The notes under the pieces are model-generated. The model did no database searches. It was given only the letters and a program-made list of their open reading frames with translations, and was not told the origin of the DNA. A stretch of DNA of 64,000 nt from Liopterus haemorrhoidalis. Its lineage: Eukaryota; Arthropoda; Insecta; Coleoptera; Dytiscidae. The DNA is taken from positions 180,422,071-180,486,070 of the forward strand of contig OZ020611.1 in the NCBI GenBank assembly GCA_963971575.1. The letters run 5' to 3'. This document shows, in pieces, positions 11,291-22,234 of the stretch (positions within the stretch are counted from its first letter, which is position 1; each line of letters opens with the position of its first letter). The translations under genes were made by a program, and so were the position numbers.

Positions 11291-12644
11291 TTTCAAAATA
11301 CATCTGCAAGCTTAGACCTTTTTTGGCATTCTCGAGTTGTAAAAATGCCTGCATCATGTCCCTTTTGGTTCTGGCAATGATGTATACTCTTCACATATAC
11401 TAAGTTTTGGTTTATGTATATACCTTTCTATTCATAAAGGTCCCCCTTTTGTTAATGTCGGTTAATGTTTATCTTACTAGATGGCCTTTTTTAGTGCGAT
11501 TGAAGAGAATAGTTGACAGCGGGTTTCATTGACCCAAACCTGTATATATTTCCAAAGTAAGTGGCAGGTCATTTTGTATTCTCACTTGGAATTATAACTG
11601 AAATAGTCTCAAATTTATCAGAGCTATTAAATGTCATGGAATATTGAACTCGCTTTACATAAAGTTCTTCTGTTTATCGTATGCTAGACAATTTTAAAAT
11701 CAATGAACATATTGTTTAGTGGTTACAATAAAATATCAGATGAATTTGGTTTTGATTTAAAATTTTTATTTATTTTTATTGCAGTTAAATATTGGACTTA
11801 CACATTAATTAAAACACAACAATAACACTTAAACGATAAATACTTAAATTAACAGTTAGCTGTTCCAGGTAAATCCTCATGTAGTCCAAATTAGTCCAAA
11901 TATTCGATTAACTAAATCACTCAGTCAACTTACTGAACATCACTAACTCAGTATTTCCACTTGAGTTTATTCACTTATCTAACTCTACGCTGATGTTGAA
12001 CAAATTAAACTGACCTATTGACGATCTGACGGACTGTTCCGATGAATAAACTCAATCGTTTGAATAAGACTGACTCAACTAATTGTTCTTAATGACTCGA
12101 TTAGTTTTATTATCTGAATAATACTGCCCCCTCGGTCGCTGATCTTTTTAGCAGATCGTAAAACGTTCCATAGATTTCTAGAAGCTTTAGGCAACTCAAT
12201 GTTCAAAGTTCGTAGTTTGTTTCAAGGCTACTGTATTCTTTGATAGGGCCATATTCCTAACAATATGATGAATTTCCATGTATTAGAAAACTACTATTTG
12301 CGTTAATATAAATATTTATTATACCTACGAAATCCTAAACCTCAATTTCCTATTTTATCTAAAAAGTTAAAAGATTGTAACATTGCAATTATTTAAACAG
12401 CTGAATAATAAATCATTCTTCTTCAGTAGGTCACATAAATCATGTTGAAAAACAAACAAATTGCTTATTGTATTTTGTTATTATTTCCCACAATGTTAAA
12501 TAAGCAAATCTGTTTAAAGTGGTAAACATTTGTGACAGTTTCTTTCTTGAAAATGTTTCTATTGAATAAAAGTTGTCGCGTGAAAGCAAATATTTTTATC
12601 TGTGAGCTATTTTTCATCTATTTGACGACGAAAAGTACTTGCAG
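11291..12644. other. Mostly unassigned; ACTCA/ACTGA-rich patch at 11880-12130
   Basis: No long ORF. The patch at 11880-12130 is full of ACTCA, ACTGA and ACTAA words in both orientations and ends in a GC-richer segment (TGCCCCCTCGGTCGCTGATC at 12124). It could be part of an old LTR or a decayed MITE; I could not pair its ends. Confidence 0.35.
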
Positions 12645-12734
12645 TACAGCTAGGATTATAAATTGCTTTACAGAATGCACTTTTGAAGTGCTGACTTTGA
12701 CACAATTGCTAAATGGAACAGACAAACCAATGAC
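12645..12734 (+). CDS. Candidate host exon, odorant-binding-protein-like
   Basis: A 90-bp open segment is bounded by a good acceptor (ACTTGCAG) and a canonical donor (GTGAGT at 12735-12740). It encodes TARIINCFTECTFEVLTLTQ and continues to KPMT. The C-x3-C spacing followed by FExL and a small polar loop recalls the C2-C3 helix of insect odorant-binding proteins, a family with six conserved cysteines. No partner exons were found in the window, and the open frame continues upstream to 12532. The splice sites and pattern are seen; the family assignment is a guess, and chance is a real alternative. Confidence 0.22.
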
Positions 12735-12740
12735 GTGAGT

Positions 12741-13136
12741 TCCCAGTATCTCATCATGGATTTTCTTTCATTCTGTTATTAGGCAATGTCATTTTAAAAA
12801 ATGTATTTTATCATTATTAAAGTTTATATAGTAACGGATTTGTTTCTAATAACCATATTTCTATGTATAATTTACGAGGAAGATTGTATATTATGACAGA
12901 GATATTGATTGTTTATTACGTTTATTACAAATTTCCAGTACATGTCTTGGGATATTTTGTTGAATTTTAATGAAGATGCCTGTGATTTATAACCGGCGGC
13001 TCGTGGGATAAATGCGGCTCGTAGAACGATTTTATGCGGCCCACCAATAAGAAAATAGAATGTTGTTCTCTTATATAGCTAAATAGCCCACATGTACAGA
13101 AGATCGATACCCAAATACAGAACATAATTCGTATGA
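12741..13136. other. hAT-end-like fragment at about 12990-13060
   Basis: Words such as CGGCTCGTGG and ATGCGGCCCACC resemble the GCGGCCCGCGG-type ends of some hAT elements. No complementary end or 8-bp duplication was found. The rest is unassigned. Confidence 0.3.
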
Positions 13137-13138
13137 TA

Positions 13139-14361
13139 TCAGGTTTTAGAAAAAGTTCGTAGCGTTTTTGCCGATAGACACACAGATCGCAGCGACACCA
13201 CTAAGCGCTCGTTGGAAAGGTGACAGTTCGAGCGTTACTTTGAGTGTCTAAACATCAAAATTTGTGCAGTGGTTGGAAAGTTGTTTGCGTTTGAAAATGG
13301 AGAAAAGTAATGAAAAATTGCGCAATATTTTGTAATATTATTACGACAAAGGGAAGCTGCGCAGGCTTGTGAAAAAAATTGTGCTGTGTACGGTGAAGGT
13401 ACTTTATCAAAATCTGCTGCGCGGAAATGGTTCGCTCGCTTTCTTTCTGGTAATTTTAATGTGAAAGATGATTCACGCTCTGGTCGTCAGTAAAAAGCTG
13501 ATTAAATTCTTGAAAAAGTCAAGCAAGATAGGCATATCAGCAGTGTCGATATTGGTACGGAGCTAGGCATTGACCACAAAACTGTTTTGAACCATTTACG
13601 GAAAGCTGGCTACAAAAAAAAGCTCGACATATGGGTTCCTCATGAGTTGAGCGCGAAAAACATGATGGACCAAATTACCATCTGCGATGCGCTGCTGAAA
13701 CGCAATGAAATCGAGCCATTTCTGAAACGTGTCATAACCGGTGATGAAAAATGGTACACGTTCGACAATCGGAAGCGTAAAAGATCGTGGACAAGGGATG
13801 GTGAGCCATTACAAGCGTTCGCGAAGCGATGATTGACGCCGAACAAGGTGATGCAGTGTGTGTGTGGTGGGACTGGAAGGGAATCGTCCATCATGAGCTA
13901 CTTCCAGTTGGTTAGACGATTGATTCTCAACTCTACTGTGGACAACTAGAGAGATTACACCAGGCAATTGAAAGAGAACGGCCCGAATTGAATAATAGGA
14001 AAGGTGTTGTCTTTCATCATGACAACGCAAGACTACACATTTCTTTGATGACCCGTCAAAAATTGCGAGAGCTTGGTTGGGAAATTTTGTTGCATCCATC
14101 GTATAGTCCAGACATAGCATCCTCTGACTATCACCTATTCTGATCTCTGCAGAATTCTCTCAATGGAATAAAGCTGGTTTCAAAAGAAGCCTGCGAAAAC
14201 CACTTGATTCAGTTTTTCAACCAGAAACCACAGAGTTCTTCACCGATGTTGTCGATAATAATGGAGCATATTTGGTTTATTTGAATAAATTCATTTTCGC
14301 ACTATAACAGAACGAGTTGAATTTTACTAAAAAAAAGCCACGAACTTTTTTCCAGACCTGA
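13139..14361 (+). mobile_element. mariner element (irritans-like) with both ends
   Basis: The ends are inverted: the left begins TCAGGTTTTAGAAAAAGTTC and the right is its imperfect reverse complement (about 30 bp). TA lies at both edges. At about 1.22 kb it is close to the usual 1.3-kb length of mariner. A single transposase frame can be followed through most of the element but is broken by stops. Structurally this is the most complete coding DNA transposon in the window. Confidence 0.9.
13296..14300 (+). pseudogene. mariner transposase, DD34D, inactivated
   Basis: The frame opens MEKSNEKLRNIL, then a stop. After small shifts it continues RKWFARFLSGNFNVKDDSR, TELGIDHKTVLNHLRKAGY and KKLDIWVPHEL, giving the two N-terminal helix-turn-helix modules and the WVPHEL linker. 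Three catalytic aspartates are identifiable: TGDEKW near 13744, HHDNAR near 14021 and SSDYHLF near 14126. Stops occur early, around 13491, around 13830, and directly after the last motif. Several frameshifts separate the open segments, the longest being 13587-13832. The protein would catalyse cut-and-paste transposition at TA sites; this copy cannot make it. Confidence 0.85.
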
Positions 14362-14730
14362 TATAAGGAACAGTCAAATTTACTCCTAAAGGATACTTGA
14401 CAATTCTGAGCCATATAGCCCTACTCTATCTACGTCGTCAGCAGACCTTACAAAACCTAATGATAGATATTAATGAAAATAGTAAGCAGAAGTTGCTTAT
14501 TCATGAAGATTTTTATAATCAGGTTTAGATTAAAATTAAAGAAGGCTTCATTTGCCACACTAAGGGACAATTTCAACCTTCAGGAGTATTGAACTTAGGA
14601 GCAATATAATAACGCCGCTTAAAATGAAATACAAAACACAACAATCAACAGTCTTTGATCTCGTCGCTTTTTGTGTAAACTAAATAGAATCGAGATATGT
14701 TGCATAAACGTGGCATGTGGCTAGAGTATT

Positions 14731-15632
14731 CGAGGGGTGTTTGATAAGTCAAGAGACTTCGAAATGAAAGATTTTTTTTTTCTTACCAAAAAGCGAATTG
14801 TATTTCAACATAGCGTCCTTTTAGCCCGATACATTTTGCCAACTATATTCCTACTTCTTTAACCCTTCCAAAAAGTACGAATTGTCTAACTATGCAAAAT
14901 AGACCTGTGTTTCAGCGATGATATTCCCGTTCGATGCGAATCTTTTTTCAGCCGCTTCGTCATGTTAAGAAAGAGAAAAAAGCTATAGCGAGCCAAATCT
15001 GGAAAATTCGGTCGACAAGGAAACAGTTTGTAGCGCAATTCAACCAACTTGAGCGTTGTAATTACGGACGAGTGACCTGGTACACTGTGAACAGATGCGG
15101 CACCCGTCTTGCATAACTTTTTCATACCCAAAGGAGTGCCAAATATGAAAGACACGTTCATCTGAGATGTTTACCAACTTGGATATAAATATTAAAAATA
15201 TTATAAATACCTAAAGCGTATCTACACTCGGCGGTCGTCAAACACGTCTAATACATTTTATTGATCATATTTTCATCATTCTTGCTCGTACGACTACATT
15301 TTAATTCTGTGAACCACTTGTGAACCATTCTATCTGACGGAGCAGAGTTCCCATAATACTTTTTTAACTTTGCTTCAGTTTCCTTAATGACTGAGTAAAA
15401 AAAGTAGTGTGTAATTCTTTGTTTATTCACTGTAGCAAACAATCACAAATTTATTCGATTTCGAACGCTGTTAAAAATGTACTAAAAATAGTATCTATGG
15501 ATCTGTAAAAACAGATCTACTTGAAACTATGTATGTATGTCTACAAAGGATAATAAATGACAGAAATAATATCAAACATACCAGCTGAGTGCCATCTCTT
15601 ATCAAAGTCACTGACATATCAAACACCCCTCG
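14731..15632 (-). mobile_element. Second mariner relic with GAGGGGTGTTTGATA ends
   Basis: The left end CGAGGGGTGTTTGATAAGTC at 14731 has its reverse complement at 15613-15632 (about 27 bp, few mismatches). Transposase fragments run on the minus strand, N-terminal part at 15248-15442 and C-terminal part at 14886-15165. The region between is too short to hold the full catalytic core. At about 0.9 kb it is a deletion derivative. Confidence 0.75.
14886..15442 (-). pseudogene. mariner-type transposase, two fragments with core deleted
   Basis: The N-terminal fragment has ETEAKLKKYYGNSAPSDRMV and HKWFTELKCSRTS, the first helix-turn-helix and W-F-x-E-F-K region of mariner transposases. The C-terminal fragment has FPDLARYSFFLF, equivalent to the YSPDLAPSDYFLF motif that carries the last catalytic aspartate, followed by the TKRLKKDSH helix. 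In this copy the catalytic APSD has become ARYS. The first two catalytic aspartates are missing. Confidence 0.7.
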
Positions 15633-15639
15633 GAAAATA

Positions 15640-16472
15640 CTCTGAGTGCTAATGGAGAGCTTCTACACAAAACATGCAACACATGGTTAAAGAATGGCCG
15701 ATCCACTGGGAGCAATGAGGACTTGCACAAGCTCAAACTAGCCGCATCCGAATGGTTAATTAACCTAGGATATAGCACAGTAATGTCCTAATTTAATCTA
15801 CAATAGTTGCATTTTATTTATTTTATTTCATAGAATGTTTTGTTTGATTGAACTAGTAACCTCTGAATGTAATTATTGGTTTTTATGTCTTACATGAAAT
15901 ATATATTGCTTTTTGTTACCAAATATCTTAATAATTAATTTAATAAATTTCATTTTGGTATATGTGACTTTTTGATAACAAAAATCTTTACATCCCGTGT
16001 GTGATGTACGTAGTGCGATGTATCACAGAGGGACGGGCTATAGCGAACGATGCAGCAGTGACCGGTGAATTATTTGATAGATACCAGCGCCAGATCAAAA
16101 GGGTCAACCGGATATTTCAGTAGAAATATCGACATCTATTTTTTAGCTTCCGTATATCTATTTTATCTCTGGAGTCACCAATATGTTTCCCCTTTTATTT
16201 AAATTGATGAGTTTGTTTTTAGAAATTTTGTAAGATCTGCAATTAAAACTTATGCTTCCCGATAAAAATTCTGGTTGATTAAAATAATTTAACAAAAAAT
16301 ATCAGACTATTATATAGAAACTAAAAGAGTCACGTGAATCATTGCACTCGAAATTTATTTCTGACCGACTGTGCATTTTCTCGTAGACCTTCGAGTGACG
16401 TTGAGTCTCAGCACTGCAATGCCGGCAACTGGATGAAATTGGCTCAATATAGAGTAAAATGCAATAAAAAAA
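15640..16472. other. No recognised feature
   Basis: AT-rich sequence with no long ORF and no paired terminal repeats seen. Confidence 0.45.
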
Positions 16473-17492
16473 AATTGATGTGAAGTGTGAATTTTCACAC
16501 ATTTCAGGGTTTTGCAGGTATTTAATAACTGAATGATGATTATTTGGAATTCCAAAACAAATTTTATGTCAAAATATTTTTTTATGAATTTTAATTCGAA
16601 TGCCTAATACCATTATTTAAGTTTCTAAATATGTGCAGTATTTTTTTTACATAGCAAGGTTCATTAAGATTTAGAAAATTGCGCCTATGGCTTCTATTGT
16701 TTGCTTAATCATTAGCCCCGCCCTCTGATTTCGTATACATCAAACAGAATTAAATTATAATTTCAACACTTTTAAATATTAAATACAACATTTACCAAAA
16801 TATAACTAGAATTTTTACAAAATAATTTAAACAAAAGAAAACTGCAAAAAAAACAAAAAAATTAAAATTGACAGGATTCGAACTCTAGTTTGCAAGTTAA
16901 CTGTTTAGCAAATTGGAAAACCAAGGACTAAACGCACATCGCTATGAGCGCTGACGTATCTACTTGGTTACATAGCGAATTAAATATTTATCATATTTTG
17001 GTTAAAAATACAAAAAATGCATTATTTCCCGAAAACATAATCTGATCAAAAATTCCTATTGCAGTATTCCGGTTCACACCAATATACATTACTTAGAATT
17101 TTTTCAGATTTTTAGTTTAAACCATCTGGGCTACAGGGTGTGGGACAAAAATTTTTTTGCACAATTTTGACAAAAATCGCTTCAAAATAATTCAAAATGC
17201 AAAAATAAATATTTGTTAATCCACGTACTAAGGGCTTTCATTTGATACCCTACTCAGAATTTTAAAAAAATATATTTTTTTTTGATGAGCACATATTTGT
17301 TTATATTTTTAGGGGGATATGTTTTTTAGATGTTTTAGTATTTTTCCTATGTACGGGTCAAAAAGTTGTATAAGCATGCCAAATTTCAACTCTCTAGGTT
17401 TAGCCGTTTGGCTACAATTTTTACCGAACAGACAGACAGACGACAAAATGACGGTATAAGGGTTTTTTGATCATACCTACAAAACCCTAAAA
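16473..17492 (-). mobile_element. Copy B of the AGGGTTTTG-TIR element, both ends present
   Basis: The inner ends are AGGGTTTTGCAGGTAT at 16506 and its reverse complement ATACCTACAAAACCCT at 17473-17488. Outside the left end lies a conserved outer segment with the palindrome GTGTGAATTTTCACAC, also found beside copies C and D. The body matches the other copies except for the tRNA-like block. It has no ORF of note. About 980 bp separate the ends. Confidence 0.85.
16870..16955 (-). other. tRNA-like cassette in copy B
   Basis: The minus strand contains a perfect box B, GAGTTCGAATCCTG (complement at 16872-16885). A box-A-like TAGCGATGTGCG lies about 60 nt upstream, and a T-rich tract follows. The remaining sequence does not align with the cassettes of copies A, C or D. 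It is not an intact tRNA gene. Confidence 0.55.
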
Positions 17493-17979
17493 AGAAACCT
17501 GTGTCCAGCAGACGGCTTCAATGGCTGGTGGATGATTCATTTTAAGAGGCATTGATGATTCAAAACGAAGAAGAATTCGATAAAATGAGCCCTGATAAAA
17601 CAGCAAATAAGAGAGCACGACAAAAAGCATGACGAAAGAGCAATACGAAAGAGCAAGTATGACAAAAGAGCAAGCGATAAAAAAGGACAATAAAAGAAGA
17701 GCAAGTTCGGCAAAATTTCCCGTTTTAATAATAAGACAGAGTTTAATTCAAAAGAATTTTTAAGCTTAAATCCAGTCTTTCAGGTTTTTATGTTCCTAAC
17801 CTTCGCTATCATAACTAATGACCCAGATTTAAGGTATATAGTCGGTTATGTTCGGCATTTGCTACTTGTTGTTTACAGGACTTGTTCTATTGTAACTTGC
17901 TCAATATGCTGTTGCTATTTTGGCGCCCTTACTATTTTGCCTCATTTATTCTTATGTCTCACTGGTTCATGGATGAAAT
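17493..17979. repeat. Degenerate GAGCAAG-type minisatellite and flank
   Basis: From 17575 to 17705 short units such as GAGCAAGTATGACAAAA recur with variation (GAGCACGACAAAA, GAGCAATACGAAA, GAGCAAGCGATAAAA). Similar words in inverse orientation (TTGCTC) occur near 17895 and 18470, so this may be one arm of an old inverted structure around the CACG-rich island. Confidence 0.45.
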
Positions 17980-18460
17980 GGACGCGTCAGCGATTTTTAT
18001 ATCACGCCCGTCCACGAGAGTGAAATGTTAACTCACGCCGAATCACAAATGCTGGATAAATAAAATTTCACTTCACGCACGCTCACGATTGTAAAATTCC
18101 TTGTCATTCACGTCGTGGGTCACGTCATAACTCTTTTTACGACGGGTCACGTCCTGATTATATTCACGACTTGTAAAAATATGGTACAAAGAAACCAATA
18201 ATTTGCAATTGTTAAAATGCAATTTTTTTTTTTGAAATGTTACCTTTTTTTCTGTAAAAAGAATTAACATTTCATATTTTTCCATTTTAAAAAAAGAATC
18301 GTGAATCACGAGCATTTTCTGTTTACGCCCGCTTAAGCACGTAATTTAGTAGTCACGATAATGCCCGCTCATTGACTGTGTCATTTTTGTTCACGTTCGC
18401 GCCGATCACGTCGTTACCCATCGTGACTCGCTGAAATTCCCGGCCCACGCCCATCTCTAT
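17980..18460. other. CACG-rich island in AT-rich DNA
   Basis: TCACG or CGTGA words occur many times in irregular spacing on both sides of an AT-rich centre (about 18190-18290). They include CTCACG, TTCACGTCGTGGGTCACG and GATCACGTCG. The rest of the window has few CpGs. There is no ORF support. It could be a decayed repeat built from a short unit or a cluster of protein-binding sites. Confidence 0.5.
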
Positions 18461-19034
18461 TTGTCTTTGCTCTTATGTTATTGCTCATATATTGTACATG
18501 TTTTTTTGTGGCTGACATCTATATTACTTGCTTTTATGGAAAGCACCAGGCTATGAAAAAATTATGTCTAATTTCGATCAGGCTGAAATATGATTTAACC
18601 AATACATGTATAAGACGCATTGCCCAATCCTGTAAATAATAAAATATAAACTTACTTAAAAAATTATACCATTTTCTTGAAAAGTTACTGGTAATTTATA
18701 TTTAAAACAACAAAACAAATATAAAAAGTTAAAAGTTTTACTGGGTCAAACAAAAAACTGTGAAATTTTTTACTTAGTTCCATTTCCTAGAAACAGATTT
18801 AATTTTTTCAACGGAAATTACTAACCAACCCAGTACTTTTATAAAACATATTCGATGTACAAATTCAATTATAGGTTTTCAAGAGCTGTGTAGTTAAGAG
18901 TAGAGTTAACATTACAGGTTACAGATTCTCATACGAAACTAAGAATCTAAAATAAATTCGAATCATTCAAATAACTTTTATGTTTATATATTTTTGTGTA
19001 AAAATGTTTGAAATATATGCTAACTTTTTTTCCC

Positions 19035-19240
19035 GATACGGTTGTCTATCAAGCTTGTAGCTGCAAACGTTAAATCGCTTGTACCTGCTATTTGACCGCA
19101 AGGGCACGGACGTGAGTTCAATTCCTGTTTAAATTAAATAATTTGTGTAAAAATGTTTACACAAGTTACAGGTTCTGCTTAGCCATTCGCAACCGGTTAT
19201 AAACTGTAGGTGCCGTACTGTGTACGCTAAAAAATGTTTG
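19035..19240 (+). mobile_element. Possible tRNA-derived SINE
   Basis: TGAGTTCAATTCCTG near 19110 fits box B. A box-A-like TGTAGCTGCAAACG lies upstream, and an unrelated body follows. There is no clear tail or target duplication. Confidence 0.3.
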
Positions 19241-19390
19241 GAGATCGTCTATGGCTGGATGTTGAATTAGAATTTCAGTACCAGAACTTGGATCCATTCT
19301 CAATGCCAGGTTTACGATTAGGAAAAGTAGGCCTGGGTCTACGGCCCCGTGATCTTGGGGCCCCGGAAGAGTCTGATTCTTTCTTTTTTT

Positions 19391-20302
19391 AGGGTTTTGT
19401 AGGTATGACCAAAAAACCCTTATACCGTCATTTTGTCGTCTGTCTGTCTGTCTGTCTGTTCGGTAAAAATTGTAGCGAAACGGCTAAACCTAGAGAGTTG
19501 AAATTTGGCATGCTTATACAACTCTTTGACCCGCACATAGGAAAAATACTAAAACATCTAAAAAACATACCCCCCTAAAAATATAAACAAATATGTGCTC
19601 ATCGAAAACAAAAATATTTTTTTTAAATTATGAGTATGGTATCAAATGAAAGCCCTTAGTACGTGGATTAACGATCAAATTTTTATTTTTGCAAAATAAA
19701 TTATTTTGACGCGATTTTTGCCAAAATTGTGCAAAAAAAAATTTGTCCCACACCCTGTAGCCCAGATGGTTTAAACTAAAAATCTAAAAAAATTCTAAGT
19801 AATGTATACTGGTGTGAACCGAAATAGTACAACAGGAATTTTTGATCAGATTATGTTTTCGGAAAATAACGCATTTTTTGTGGTTTTTGGTTCACAAAGT
19901 ACAAAACTTATATCAATGTAAGACACTCACAGGCAAGGCGTACGATAGCGTTATTGGTTAGAGCACTAGCTAAAACTCGCTGGTAAACGAAGGGTTTCGA
20001 GTTCGAGTACGGAGTGAATTTTATTTTTTCTGTTTTTTTTTTTTGCATTTTTATTATGTTGAAATTATTTTGTCAAAATTCCAGTTATATTTTGACAAAT
20101 GTTGTATTTAATTTTTAAGAGCGTAAATTTAATAATTATCTTATTATATGATTAACAAACTATAAATTATTTTAAAAATATCGTTCATTTTGCCGTGATT
20201 ACTACAAAGTAAAATTTGTCCACACACTCAGCATACCGCCATCACTTATTATATACCTGCGAAACCCTGAAATGTGTGAATATTCACACTTCACATCAAT
20301 TT
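19391..20302 (+). mobile_element. Copy C of the AGGGTTTTG-TIR element, both ends present
   Basis: It starts AGGGTTTTGTAGGTAT and ends ATACCTGCGAAACCCT at 20253-20268. The outer segment with the GTGTGAATATTCACAC palindrome follows. A TCTG run lies near 19439. The element matches copies A, B and D along the body and carries its own tRNA-like block. It is nested within MITE 2. There is no coding capacity. Confidence 0.85.
19938..20018 (+). other. tRNA-like cassette in copy C (Thr-like)
   Basis: TAGCGTTATTGGTTAGAGCA at 19946 fits box A and the D-arm of a tRNA. GGGTTTCGAGTTCGAGTAC near 19992-20010 includes a good box B. The arrangement recalls tRNA-Thr. The acceptor stem does not close. An AT-rich stretch and then a T-run follow, as in the other copies. 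Confidence 0.55.
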
Positions 20303-20670
20303 TTTACTCATCACTTCCCAAATATTCAACCAAACGAAACGTATATAAAACAAAAAAGGGTTGTTTTCTTATTATAAACAATTTTTTTTATATACGTTTT
20401 TGCTGTTAATTCAATAATAAGTGAGGCATTTAAATAGTTCAGCTTTAGGGTGTCCCTCGTAACTCCCCAAATATTCTGCTAAATGAAAAAATGCATAGAA
20501 ATAAAATATGTATTTTGAAATAAATGATTAATTTAAAAATGCGGTATAATATAGATTAACATTTCCTGTAAAATTTGATATATATATGTATATATAGATT
20601 GTTAATAATTTTATTTCAGATTTTTAGCTTTATATGTGAAACTTATGAGAACTGTGATGTTTACCCTTCC

Positions 20671-21600
20671 CCTAAAAAACTATAATCCCTGGCATACAAG
20701 TGCGAGACAGATAACCAAATTAGCATGTTTCTCGTGCGGGTTGCGTACAAATCCGTCGCAATAACGAAAAAATTGAAAAAGGTTACGGCATAAAAACAAT
20801 ATGAGAATGTGAATAAAAGAAGAACTAACAAAAAATAAATGAGATGTGTGATTAAGGTGCAAATTAAGAAACGTGATAAAAAGAATGGTACAAAAGAACG
20901 CGAACTGAATACAAATGGGAAAAAGGAGATACTTGTTTTAAATATTTGTGAACTAAGGATACAAAAGTTTTAGTCTTTTTATGAATTGTTCAGGATGTGT
21001 TGCTGAATTTTTATACCTAAAATTAAATGCGGGACGAGTAGCTACCAACAAAAACAACCGAGATAAAAATTTCAGAATAATTTAACAGGGAAGATATTTT
21101 ACAAATTAGAGGTTTACAGAATTTAGAATACATAGAAAATTGTAATTCTTGATAGACAGATTATTAGAGTGGATAGAACGTGTAATGAAGATAAAATATA
21201 ACAGAATGGTAAAAAATATTTGAGAAGAACTTCCGTAGACGAGTTGACAAATCTCGCAAAAGATGGAGAGACTAGGGTACCTATTTTGAAATCGTGCATA
21301 CGAGGTTTGTGAGATTTCGCAAACGACGTTACTGACCTGTCGCATAAGCTGTTACCTATCGCTTTCTTGCATGCAACAATTTTAGTGCGACATGCAGACC
21401 AATTCTGTAACTCAGTCACTATGATCACAGTAACTAAATCTGTCACTGTGATCAAGGTCAGTTGCTATCATAGTAACTTTGAAGTATTTCGTATTCCGTA
21501 AGGCAAAAGTTACTACAGCATTTAGTAACTTGTCACTATAATAGTTTGTATCATAGCAACTGCCAAATGCTGGTGTTTATAAGTAAATATAACTTAGTTC
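20671..21600. other. Unassigned; AGTAAC/TCACTRTGATCA-rich patch at 21340-21590
   Basis: The patch contains many short words AGTAAC, GTTACT and CACTGTGATCA in both orientations, suggesting a decayed inverted-repeat element. A 110-codon minus-strand frame (21123-21455) covers part of it, but its sequence looks like translated repeat. Confidence 0.35.
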
Positions 21601-22119
21601 AGCGTTTCCCAAACTGTTTTTTCCGTGACCCGGTAATTTTCACACTTTTTCTTCGTGACCCACTAAAATTTTTCCGCCTATAATAGCCCATAGGTAAGCT
21701 AAAACATATGGATGTCCATACAGTTTTCAGTTATTCACATAATAATTATAATAAAAAAGCATTAAACGTTAGAAAAATTTGTAGAAATTAAACAAAAATT
21801 ATTAATGAGAACGAATAAATTATTAATGAGAAGTGTGGTGCTGTTTATTTTTTACTAATAATTTCAGATTAGGAGAAAACGACCGGTTCTACTTCCAATC
21901 GGTTTCGGTACTTATTTTTAAGGAAGACTAATGTTGAGACACCTGCTTCTCACTTATAAGTCGTGACGAAAGGTATTAGAAATTATATTGCATTTTCCGC
22001 TATAACTGGGTACTCCTAACGACAATTTATCACCTAGGTTTCGCGAGTTTTTAGGCGACCTAACATTTCGCTTACCGCGACCCGGTACCGGGTCGCGACC
22101 CATCATTTGGGAAACCCTG
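21601..22119. mobile_element. hAT-type MITE
   Basis: The left end AGCGTTTCCCAAACTG and right end TTTGGGAAACCCTG are inverted. Subterminal GTGACCC/GGGTCGCGACCC words lie near both. The 7-bp string TTAGTTC flanks both sides (21594-21600 and 22120-22126), compatible with the 8-bp duplication of hAT insertions with one change. It has no coding sequence. Confidence 0.8.
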
Positions 22120-22234
22120 TTAGTTCTTATGAAGATAAAAATGGCGGATATTTGGTTTCAAGTGAAAATTTAAGATATAACAGAAAATGAAGAAGAGTAG
22201 TGAGGAAAATTATATAAATTAAATATATATAAAA

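Larger units (their letters stand above)
18905..20670. mobile_element. MITE 2 (same family as 9785-10532), split by copy C
   Basis: The left part (18905-19030) matches the left end of MITE 1, including AATAACTTTTATGTTTATAT and TTTGTGTAAAAATGTTT. The right part (20560-20670) matches the MITE 1 right end around AGATTGTTAATAATTTTATT. The extra length between them is copy C and neighbouring sequence. The family link is clear; exact borders are not. Confidence 0.45.

Noticed and set aside
21123..21455. 110-codon frame as a gene
   Set aside because: It covers an AGTAAC/GTTACT-rich decayed repeat, with no domain and atypical composition.
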